DNA of 28,507 bases, taken from positions 1-28,507 of the forward strand of contig JAUCBJ010001083.1 of NCBI GenBank assembly GCA_032718475.1, given 5' to 3'. Numbering within the stretch: position 1 is the stretch's first letter; every line of letters begins with the position of its first letter. Below the pieces are notes generated by a model, which searched no databases, had not been told where the DNA came from, and saw only the letters and a list, made by a program, of their open reading frames with translations. The position numbers and the translations under genes are program-made. Below, one piece after another: positions 11,301-19,866 of the stretch. Source of the DNA: Nemertoderma westbladi. Its lineage: Eukaryota; Xenacoelomorpha; Nemertodermatida; Nemertodermatidae.

Positions 11301-14300
11301 ATTCCCGGAAGTCCGTTTATAGTGCGGGTATCTGGGCAACCAGACCCCTCAAAGGTTAGACCAACACCAAAGCTAAATAATTTTATTACACCATGTCCTG
11401 GAATATAGTGTCGTTATTCTCCCAAAAAAATTTTTTTTTTCTCTAAATCTTAATGAGATAGTTATTCTTCAACATTATTGTATAGTGATTTGTTGTTACT
11501 GTTAGAAAGCCGGCCGTGCAAGTATTCCAAATATGTAACACAATCTGAATTTCGTCGAAAATAGCTGAGATATAAGCGTTCGAAAGTTCTATACGTAATA
11601 GCATGATTAAAGAGACATTGCATTTGCCCAGGGATAGACAAAATGTTCCAGAATACGTTGCATTAATTAAATAGAATAAAATAGCCTCGCGCAGATGCAA
11701 AACCATGCCAATTTTTAACGCTCATATCTCAGCTACTTTTCAATGAGTTTCAGATAGTGTTTCATATTTGCAATCCTTGCAGCTTTATGTCTACACCCCT
11801 TATGATCCACTTTTTTCATTTTTTTTTGTTGTTGCAGAACATATATGTCAAGAAAGTTAAATTTAGGTAAAAAATGGTGAAATGTGTCAATAATTTATGA
11901 ACTTTATCAAAATTCTGGTCATACTGTCGTTTCATGACCCCATTGTGCAGAAATTATTAAATTTTCGGCTCTTTCAAACCATCTAAGATCATTTGCATTT
12001 TATAAAATAATTCCATAAATTATTTTAATTAGGTAAAAAATTTAAATTTTCGAATAACTTTTTTATCCACCTATTGTATACAAGTGTGCAAAACATCAAT
12101 AAAGTTTGATAAAATGCATTCTACGTTGACATTATTAATGGTTTCAGTGATTAATGGAATTTAATATTTCAAAATTCGAACAACGTGTGCTCATCGGTGG
12201 TTGTGATGTGTCTATATCACAACCATCGTTGATCATAAGTGAATGAAATATTTTAATATTTTATTGGTGAAAATGTTAGAGATTTCCTCAATCTGTTTGA
12301 TTTAATTTGTTTTCTGTTTAGTCCTCTTTATAAATTTTTCCTATTTATAATTTGATTTCAAATTTATATTCATTCTTCAGTAAAATGTACATAAATCCAT
12401 TTAGGTGAAAGTATTTGGCCCAGGTATTCAACATGGGATATTGGCTTACTATCGTGGAGTGTTTGTTTGTGAAACTCGGGGCGCTGGAGTTGGCCAACTT
12501 AAAGTTCGTATTCACGGCCCTGCCGAGGCCTTTAAGGTTCGACTTCAGAGATCGGATGACAAAGACAGAACTGTAATAGTCAGGTGAGACATTATTGGAT
12601 GACAAAGATCGAACGTTCATTGTCAGGTGCGACATTATTGGATGACAAAGCCCGAACTGTCATAGTCAGGTTAGACATTAATAGTCCATGGGCCAGCCAG
12701 CATAGGGGATACTTTTTGGTAACCATCTTGAACTTATATTTTTGGGAACACCTATGTTTTGGCCACTCATTTTGATATGATAACAAATCTGAATCGGTAG
12801 CTGACTTGGTGTTATCACCGGTTGTCATGGAAATGGCAAAATATCAAACATGCTGTAGTAGTCTAAGAGCTCAATATAAATTCATTTATCTGAAAAATAT
12901 AGCTACTGGTCTTACAAATCTAAATGTGTAATAAAATTCTGGAATATAATTATTGTTGCCATGGAAGCGCTGCTAAATGAAAACTGGCATATTTTAGAAA
13001 AATAGCTACCATTCTAGAACAATATCAATATTTTAAAAACAAATTGCCACATGTTGTTGAATATTAGTTTTGGAAAACTTTGGTATACTGAGAGCGAAAC
13101 TTGTTATGTTATAACGGTTATATATGGTACCAAAGTTATACCCATGTGTGAAATATTTTTCTTTATCAACATTTTAATCTCATTTCACTCTGTTTCATAA
13201 TTATGACTTTAACAAAATATTTAGGTCAATGAAAAGCAATCATGATGTGACTACAATACTTTAAAATAACAAGTGACATTTAAATGGCATTTCAGACATC
13301 ATTCCTTCACAGGTTACTATGACTACAGATGCACAATTGAAGATAACCCAGATGCACACTATCAAACATATGACTTGACACCTACCCCAAAAGAAGGTTA
13401 GTATTAACTTTAGCAAATATATTTATCATCGTTGTTCCTAGATAATTTCTGCAAAGATGATTCCCTCGATAATGACATTTTTGAATACTAAATCCACTCA
13501 ATTTAATAAATACTTAATTGGGTATGTAAGTATTCTTCGTTCGTATGATGTCATAAGAGGAAATTGAGTATTCTTAGTCCAAGGAGGGTGTACTCTGTGA
13601 GTATTGTTAGTCCAGGGGTGTACTCTGTGAGTATTCTTAGTCCAGGGGTGTACTCTGTGAGTATTCTTAGTCCAGGGGTGTACTCTGTGAGTATTCTTAG
13701 TCCAGGGGTGTATTCTGTGAGTATTCTTAGTCCAGGGGTGTACTCTGTGAGTACTGTTAGTCCAGGGGTGTACTCTGTGAGTATTCTTAGTCCAGGGGTG
13801 TACTCTGTGAGTATTCTTAGTCCAGGGGTGTACTCTGTGAGTATTCTTAGTCCAGGGGTGTACTCTGAGTATTCTTAGTCCAGGGGTGTACTCTGTGGGT
13901 ATTCTTAGTCCAGGGGTGTACTCTGTGAGTATTGTTAGTCCAGGGGTGTACTCTGTGAGTATTCTTAGTCCAGGGGTGTACTCTGTGAGTATTCTTAGTC
14001 CAGGGGTGTACTCTGTGAGTATTGTTAGTCCAGGGGTGTACTCTGTGAGTATTCTTAGTCCAGGGGTGTACTCTGTGAGTATTCTTAGTCCAGGGGTGTA
14101 CTCTGTGAGTATTCTTAGTCCAGGGGTGTACTCTGTGAGTATTCTTAGTCCAGGGGTGTACTCTGTGAGTATTCTTAGTCCAGGGGTGTACTCTGTGAGT
14201 ATTCTTAGTCCAGGGGTGTACTCTGTGAGTATTCTTAGTCCAGGGGTGTACTCTGTGAGTATTCTTAGTCCAGGGGTGTACTCTGTGAGTATTCTTAGTC

Positions 14301-17300
14301 CAGGGGTGTACTCTGTGAGTATTGTTAGTCCAGGGGTGTACTCTGTGAGTATTCTTAGTCCAGGGGTGTACTCTGTGAGTATTCTTAGTCCAGGGGTGTA
14401 CTCTGTGAGTATTCTTAGTCCAGGGGTGTACTCTGTGAGTATTCTTAGTCCAGGGGTGTACTCTGTGAGTATTCTTAGTCCAGGGGTGTACTCTGTGAGT
14501 ATTGTTAGTCCAGGGGTGTACTCTGTGAGTATTCTTAGTCCAGGGGTGTACTCTGTGAGTATTCTTAGTCCAGGGGTGTACTCTGTGAGTATTCTTAGTC
14601 CAGGGGTGTACTCTGTGAGTATTCTTAGTCCAGGGGTGTACTCTGTGAGTATTCTTAGTCCAGGGGTGTACTCTGTGAGTATTCTTAGTCCAGGGGTGTA
14701 CTCTGTGAGTATTCTTAGTCCAGGGGTGTACTCTGTGAGTATTCTTAGTCCAGGGGTGTACTCTGTGAGTATTCTTAGTCCAGGGGTGTACTCTGTGAGT
14801 ATTATTAGTCCAGGGGTGTACTCTGTGAGTATTATTAGTCCAGGGGTGTACTCTGTGAGTATTATTAGTCCAGGGGTGTACTCTGTGAGTATTATTAGTC
14901 CAGGGGTGTACTCTGTGAGTATTATTAGTCCAGGGGTGTACTCTGTGAGTATTATTAGTCCAGGGGTGTACTCTGTGAGTATTATTAGTCCAGGGGTGTA
15001 CTCTGTGAGTATTATTAGTCCAGGGGTGTACTCTGTGAGTATTATTAGTCCAGGGGTGTACTCTGTGATATATTTTTGTTCTACTAGAAGCCAGCAGAGT
15101 CGTATCGTCCATCAATAAAAGTTTAGCCAGTTGTTCAAAACAACCATCATTACCTAAGTGTTTTACCAGTGGGATTAGAATATTTAGGTAAAGGAAAGCT
15201 GCTGTCACCACCCCCTTGAATAACTCCCGTACATCTGAAGTGATTGCAGTGTCTCCAAGAAGAGCATAAGTTTCACGCATACAATCAGCTGTCGCACGGA
15301 GAAAACACCCACCACATCCGTGCTGTTTCAATTTTTGAAGCAAAATTAACCGATCAACTATATCATCTACATTCTACCATTGCCACTAACATCTGATGAT
15401 GCGAGGGTGAGTTACCAAATCCCCACCCCCCCCCCCCCCCCCCTTCGGTGCTCTTGAAAACCCACTGCACAAGGCCAATCATATCTGCCAGGGCAGTCAG
15501 CTCGCCTTGTCGCAATGGTGACCCGTGTGTTAGGGTATTTGAGGCTAGTCTCTAGTGACTTGCCTCAGGTTCACCAATAATGGCTTTGTTGGTCGGGGTG
15601 GAACATGAGAGTTCCCTCCAACTCCAGAATCCCTCTCTCCCTCACAATCTGGCCTCCCTGGTGACCCAGGGTTTGGGCCAGAAAGGTCATCAGGAAAGGG
15701 ACTCAAAGAATTGTTTGCCGCTCTCTCTCCAGTAGGGGGTAATACAGGCAGCTAGTCAGAAGAAAACTGACGCCTGTGAGGCAAAATGTGTCAGGTATTT
15801 CCACTGGCCTATAGTGGCCGGATGTAATCCATAGTAGTCGGCAAAAGGGTTACAATTAAAATGTTTTGTTTAGGATCTACCAAAAATATATCACAGAGTA
15901 CATCCCTGGACTAAGAATACTCCATTTTACATTATGACATCACACGAACTAAGAATACTTACATAAATAAAGTGGATTTAGAATTCAAAAATGTCATTAT
16001 CGAGGGAATCATCTTTGCAGAAATCATCTAGGAACAACGATGATAAATATATTTGCTAAAGTTAATACTAACCTTCTTTTGTGGTAGGTGTCAAGTCATA
16101 TGTTTGATAGTGTGCATCTGGGTTATCTTCAACTGCATCTGTAGTCATGGTAACCTGTGAAGGAATGTCACTTTTTATTTTGAAGTATTGTAGTCACATC
16201 ATGATTGCTTTTCATTGACCTAAATATTTTGTTAAAGTCATAATTATGAAACAGAGTGAAATGATTAAAATTTTGATAAAGAAAAATATTTCAGACATGG
16301 GTATGACTTTGGTACCATATATAACCGTTATAACAAAAGAACTAATATTCAACAACATGTGGCAATTTGTTTTTAAAATATTGATATTGTTCTAGAATGG
16401 TAGCTATTTTTCTAAAACATGTAAGTTTTCATTTAGCAGCGCTCCCATGGCAACAATAATTATATTCCAGAACTTCATGACACATTTAGAATTGTGTAAT
16501 ATTATGGGTTTGTTCAGAAGTGGAAAAAATGTGAAAGCGCGTCACCGGGGGTTACTACTACTACTACTAGGATCGGCATGCTGCATTGCAGCTGCATTTT
16601 TCAGAATGCTGTGCCGGCTATGACCATGGTGTGTCACCGGGAGTTGAACCAGCGCTAAACGTACGTTTCTGCCTAACAGGCCTCATCAGTAGCGCTAACC
16701 AGCTCAGCCACTAGCCCCTGACTCTCACAGTCCCACCTAATCCACTTCTATTGAACGGGCAGTCTTAAGTTGCATATATTCTATCTCTATTCTATACACC
16801 TTTAATTACAGTTGCAACAGCTCATCTCCAATTTATTACATTTAGAATTGTAAGACCCAGTAGCTATCTTTTTCAGAAGATGCGATGAATTTATATTGAG
16901 TTCTTAGACTACTACAGCATGTTTGATATTTTGCCATTTCCATGACAACCGGTGATAACACCAAGTCAGCAACCGATTCAGATTTGTATCAAATTCATAT
17001 CAAAATGAATGGCCAGAATCTAGGTCTTCTTAAAAATATAAGTTCCAGATGGTTACCAAAAACTGTCCCCTATGTTGGCTGGCCCATTGACAAATGGATG
17101 ACAAAGATCTACCAGTCATAGTATGGTGTAACATTATTGGATGACAAAGATCGAACTGTCATAGACAGGTGCGACATTATTGGATGACAAAGATCGAACT
17201 GTCATAGTCAGGTGAGACATTATTGGATGACAAAGATCGAACGTTCATAGTCAGGTGCGACATTATTGGATGACAAAGATCGAACTGTCATAGACAGGTG

Positions 17301-18944
17301 CGACATTATTGGATGACAAAGATCGAACAGCCATAGTCAGGTGAGACATTATTGGATGACAAAGATCGAACGTTCATAGTCAGGTGCGATATTATTGGAT
17401 GACAAAGATCGAACTGTCAGAGTCAGGTGAGAAATTATTGGATGACAAAGATCGAACTGTCATAGTTAAGTGAGACATTATTGGATGACAAAGATCGAAC
17501 GTTCATAGTCAGGTGCGACATTATTGGATGACAAAGATCGAACTGTCATAGACAGGTGCGACATTATTGGATGACAAAGATCGAACTGTCATAGTCAGGT
17601 GAGACATTATTGGATGACAAAGATCGAACGTTCATAGTCGGGTGAGACATTATTGGATGACAAAGATCGAACTGTCATAGACAGGTGCGACATTATTGGA
17701 TGACAAAGATCGAACAGCCATAGTCAGGTGCGACATTATTGGATGACAAAGATCGAACTGTCATAGACAGGTGCGACATTATTGGATGACAAAGATCGAA
17801 CAGCCATAGTCAGGTGAGACATTATTGGATGACAAAGATCGAACGTTCATAGTCAGGTGCGACATTATTGGATGACAAAGATCGAACTGTCAGAGTCAGG
17901 TGAGAAATTATTGGATGACAAAGATCGAACTGTCATAGTTAAGTGAGACATTATTGGATGACAAAGATCGAACGTTCATAGTCAGGTGCGACATTATTGG
18001 ATGACAAAGATCGAACTGTCATAGTCAGGTGCGACATTATTGGATGACAAAGATCGAACTGTCATAGACAGGTGCGACATTATTGGATGACAAAGATCGA
18101 ACTGTCATAGTCAGGTGAGACATTATTGGATGACAAAGATCGAACGTTCATAGTCAGGTGCGACATTATTGGATGACAAAGATCGAACTGTCATAGTTAA
18201 GTGAGACATTATTGGATGACAAAGATCGAACGTTCATAGTCAGGTGAGACATTATTGGATGACAAAGATCGAACTGTCAGAGTCAGGTGAGACATTATTG
18301 GATGACAAAGATCGAACTGTCATAGTTAAGTGAGACATTATTGGATGACAAAGATCGAACGTTCATAGTCAGGTGAGACATTATTGGATGACAAAGATCG
18401 AACTTTCATAGTCAGGTGCGACATTATTGGATGACAAAGATCGAACTTTCATAGTTAGGTGAGACATTATTGGAAGACAAAGATCGAGCTGTCATAGTTA
18501 GGTGATACATTATTGGAAGACAAGGATCGAACAGTCATAGACTGGTGAGACATTATTGGAAGACAAGGAACATGCAAACTGCAATTGTTTAGTTCGTCAC
18601 TTTTTTTCGAACTTAATGATTGAGCATACATATATATCATTACCGGAAGATGCCTTGTATAGCATTATGCTACACAGGGCAGCTAAGCTACGATTTATTT
18701 ATTGTTTGCAATGACATCACGCTGAAGTAGAAATTTGATAATAAATAATGAATAATACTTTATGTTCAGGTATAATCCGGTAGAAGTTGGTGAGTATGAG
18801 GTTTACGTATTGTGGAGTAACCAAGAAGTTCCAGGAAGTCCATTCATTGTCCATATCGTCGACACTGAAGAAGAACTTGCAGAAGTTATTAAAAAAGTGC
18901 CTCAAGTTGAAGAGAATACGAATGGATGGCATGCCGAGATATGA
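8369..18944 (+). CDS. jbug: Jitterbug-type filamin: three CH domains and about seven filamin repeats
   Basis: Four coding exons: 8369-10951, 11190-11354, 12405-12583 and 18770-18944, with GT/AG ends and phases 0, 0, 2. Together they encode 1033 residues. The start is supported by three in-frame stops (TGATAATAA) just upstream. Residues 11-127 form CH1, with actin-binding signatures WIQIQTNTFTNWCNEYL and KLVNIGPEDIVDGN. CH2 is about 136-240 and CH3 about 243-340. Filamin Ig repeats follow from about 372, each ending in a G.Y/H.....SPF-like strand; the sixth spans exons 1-2 and the seventh exons 3-4 (ending PGSPFIVHIVD). Two CH domains are usual in filamins; three are known from Drosophila Jitterbug. 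Role: actin cross-linking scaffold at the cortex. In vertebrate filamins the last repeat dimerises; the same here is inference. Exon 1 is unusually long (2583 bases). The last intron (6186 bases) is packed with satellites and transposons. Confidence 0.92.
11355..12404 (+). other. jbug: Filamin intron 2 with an inverted repeat
   Basis: This 1050-base AT-rich intron has a GTTAGA donor and a CATTTAG acceptor. It carries TAGCTGAGATATAAGCGTT (11562-11580), matched in inverted orientation at 11718-11736 with one mismatch; these may be ends of a decayed small transposon. A short hairpin pairs GGTTGTGAT with ATCACAACC near 12200-12230. No coding sequence is seen. Confidence 0.6.
12551..12680 (+). repeat. 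43-bp repeat, exon-proximal copies including the true splice donor
   Basis: The first copy is the 3' end of filamin exon 3 itself (GGATGACAAAGACAGAAC then ATAGTCAG, followed by the donor GTGAGA at 12584). Two more copies follow in the intron, each ending GTCAG|GT and spaced 43 bases apart (candidate donors at 12627 and 12670). The same unit fills 17093-18565. The inverted-repeat complex from 12683 interrupts the array. Confidence 0.88.
12683..13590. repeat. Left arm of large inverted repeat
   Basis: Beginning near ATGGGCCAGCCAGCATAGGG, this stretch matches the complement of 15888-17092 over its whole length with scattered mismatches and small indels (my estimate is about 85-90 % identity). 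It contains an exon-like segment at 13313-13396 and ends in the first monomers of the 30-bp minisatellite. At 12914-12927 it keeps the pre-insertion form of the site where the right arm carries a SINE. Confidence 0.85.
13313..13396 (+). pseudogene. Exon-like segment in the inverted repeat
   Basis: An acceptor-like CCTTCACAG precedes, and a donor-like GTTAGT follows, an 84-base stretch. It is open in one frame, reading YYDYRCTIEDNPDAHYQTYD and then LTPTPKEG. The inverted copy on the minus strand near 16160-16070 keeps both splice-like ends but has a 2-base deletion, which opens a different frame. Neither frame continues the filamin exon-3 phase without a stop, and exon 3 joins exon 4 directly in a correct filamin repeat. 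It is probably a relic of another gene or of a transposon's own gene. I do not recognise the protein. Confidence 0.3.
13565..15075. repeat. 30-bp minisatellite, about 50 copies
   Basis: The monomer contains GTATTCTTAGTCCAGGGGTG and TACTCTGTGA. The period is exactly 30 bases except for one 28-base unit near 13861. One base varies (ATTCTTAG, ATTGTTAG, ATTATTAG), and the last nine or so units all carry the A form. As 30 is a multiple of three, long open frames run through it on both strands (YSVSILSPGV and HRVHPWTKNT repeats). These are by-products of the period and not genes. Confidence 0.97.
15084..15343 (-). pseudogene. LINE reverse transcriptase fragment
   Basis: The minus strand reads open from a Met at 15343. 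It has a GVVTAAFLYLNILIPLVKHL stretch, similar to the QG..SP.LFN region of non-LTR reverse transcriptases, and then LLLMDDTTLLASS, a variant of the catalytic [YF]xDD box. Only this part of the palm domain is present, about 85 residues. The frame then runs on into the 30-bp minisatellite, producing a chimeric 498-codon open frame. It belongs to a different LINE family from the one at 21838-26290. The element is inactive. Confidence 0.6.
15380..15843 (-). mobile_element. Fragment of the 5' part of the LINE family
   Basis: This stretch is closely similar to 25316-25812, the start of the long LINE's coding region. Shared words include CAGGGTTTGGGCCAGAAAGG and ACTCAAAGAATTGTTTGCCG. It has small indels and a run of 18 C (15426-15443) that replaces about 40 bases of the parent sequence. 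It lies between the arms of the inverted repeat. No function is expected. Confidence 0.85.
16496..16837 (-). mobile_element. tRNA-derived SINE, second copy, with nested LINE end
   Basis: The element is flanked by a perfect 14-bp duplication, ACATTTAGAATTGT (16482-16495 and 16838-16851). On the minus strand it has box A TGGCTGAGCTGG (16710-16699) and a box B-like GGTTCAACTCC just below 16651. Its two ends match the SINE at 3149-3456. A LINE 3' end (16554-16632) has landed just past box B. The left arm of the large inverted repeat has the matching empty site at 12914-12927. Confidence 0.85.
16554..16632 (-). mobile_element. Very short LINE 3' end nested in the SINE
   Basis: About 79 bases match the last bases of the LINE family (GGCATGCTGCATTGCAGCTG and its flanks) with an (ACT)n tract, which is the (AGT)n tail read on the other strand. 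Flanks are GTCACCGGGGGTT (16541-16553) and GTCACCGGGAGTT (16633-16645), a 13-bp duplication with one mismatch. This is a severely 5'-truncated insertion. Confidence 0.82.
17093..18565 (+). repeat. 43-bp minisatellite built from exon 3 end plus its splice donor, about 34 copies
   Basis: Each unit reads ATTATTGGATGACAAAGATC, GAAC, a variable TGTCATAG or GTTCATAG, then TCAG|GTGAGAC or TCAG|GTGCGAC. It matches the last 30 or so bases of filamin exon 3 followed by the first bases of intron 3. Nearly every unit thus holds a candidate 5' splice site in the sense strand. The rare variant TGTCAGAGTCAGGTGAGA recurs at 17415, 17888 and 18275, that is 11 and 9 monomers apart, which shows multi-unit duplications. 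Units near 18460-18560 are more diverged (GGAAGACAAGG). Confidence 0.93.
18566..18769 (+). other. jbug: 3' end of filamin intron 3
   Basis: Unique sequence between the satellite and the last exon. It ends in ACTTTATGTTCAG, the acceptor for exon 4; the exon begins with the single G that completes an Arg codon. Confidence 0.7.
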
Positions 18945-19095
18945 TGGTGTACATTATTATCTTCACGGAGAAGTTCCTCCCTTGAATGTTTGATTGGTTG
19001 TAATTCATTATACATTGCCGCCACTCTATTCTTCAAAGAGACAGTTGTGAAACATTCGCCTATTGAGCCGTATTATTTGTTGGTACTTTTTTCTT

Positions 19096-19101
19096 ATTAA
19101 A
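19096..19101 (+). terminator. ATTAAA polyadenylation signal for the filamin gene
   Basis: ATTAAA lies about 150 bases after the filamin stop codon, the commonest variant of the AATAAA signal. The next 500 bases hold no gene. Confidence 0.4.
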
Positions 19102-19662
19102 TTATAATGGTACTTATTCATATTATATGTAAATTAAGTAGTAAATCTATAAAACTATTGTCAAAGTTTAATGATAGAGTCTGTCGTTCTCCTCAGGATT
19201 ACTTAATAATTGACATAAAATTATATTCCACAATTATTGTGAAAATTACTTTCACAACAAATATCATTATATATTCAAAATTGTCTTTTGTTATTTGTAT
19301 ATATAATTGTCATCATTCGAATGACAATAATGCATGAAGCCTTCTGGGTATATAATTTGACATTAGATCAGCACTTTGGAATTGATTGCGAGGCAGAACA
19401 AACTGAGGACATGCAATTACACAAGAATTACACATTAACTTTATTCGAAGTCTCATAGTAAGTAAATCTTGAATAAAATAGATAAAACTCTCTACCAAAC
19501 AGACCTATCTGACGATCGTCGATCATAGTTTTACCCTATAAAGTGATTAAACAATCGACCACCACCGGCCCTTGAATCATAAGACCTGAATGTGATTTTA
19601 TAGGGAAAATAGGTAATTAACATAGAATATAGGAACAACATCATCTTTACATTAATCACTTA
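19102..19662. other. Short intergenic stretch between convergent genes
   Basis: AT-rich DNA between the 3' ends of the filamin gene (plus) and the Iroquois gene (minus). No features are recognised. Confidence 0.4.
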
Positions 19663-19668
19663 TTTATT
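19663..19668 (-). terminator. AATAAA polyadenylation signal for the Iroquois gene
   Basis: AATAAA on the minus strand about 200 bases past the Iroquois stop codon. An ATTAAA at 19771-19776 is a closer alternative. Confidence 0.4.
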
Positions 19669-19866
19669 TTAATATAAACTAACCGTTTTTTTTTATGAAA
19701 CTGGTAATAAGGTACATATTTCTGTCTGCTGCACATAACAATTTCTATGCAAGTAGGCCTATTTACTACGTTTAATAATCTACAATAACATTACCTACTA
19801 TAAGTAAAATGCAATACCGGTACTGTTTTATACAATACGCACACCACAGTTTGCGGGCAGTCTAAA

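Larger units (their letters stand above)
15888..17092. repeat. Right arm of large inverted repeat
   Basis: Complement of 12683-13590, ending at TTGGCTGGCCCATTGAC. It is longer than the left arm because of the SINE at 16496-16837. It holds a single copy of the 30-bp minisatellite monomer near 15895-15925, where the left arm has about 50. Confidence 0.85.

Noticed and set aside
13564-15118. Long plus-strand open frames of YSVSILSPGV repeats as a structural or silk-like protein
   Set aside because: The frame is a consequence of a 30-base period; it lies in an intron, has no signal peptide, no splice context and no unique coding part on the plus strand.
2936-15443. Long G or C runs at 2936, 4898 and 15426 as functional G-quadruplex elements
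   Set aside because: Lengths of such runs are unreliable and nothing nearby links them to a gene or origin.
17093-18565. CRISPR-like array of regularly spaced repeats
   Set aside because: There are no unique spacers; units are contiguous tandem copies, and the genome is animal.
3572-19822. Scattered TACCGGTA palindromes as regulatory sites
   Set aside because: Only a handful occur, far apart and with no constant position relative to genes; they are probably pieces of background repeats.
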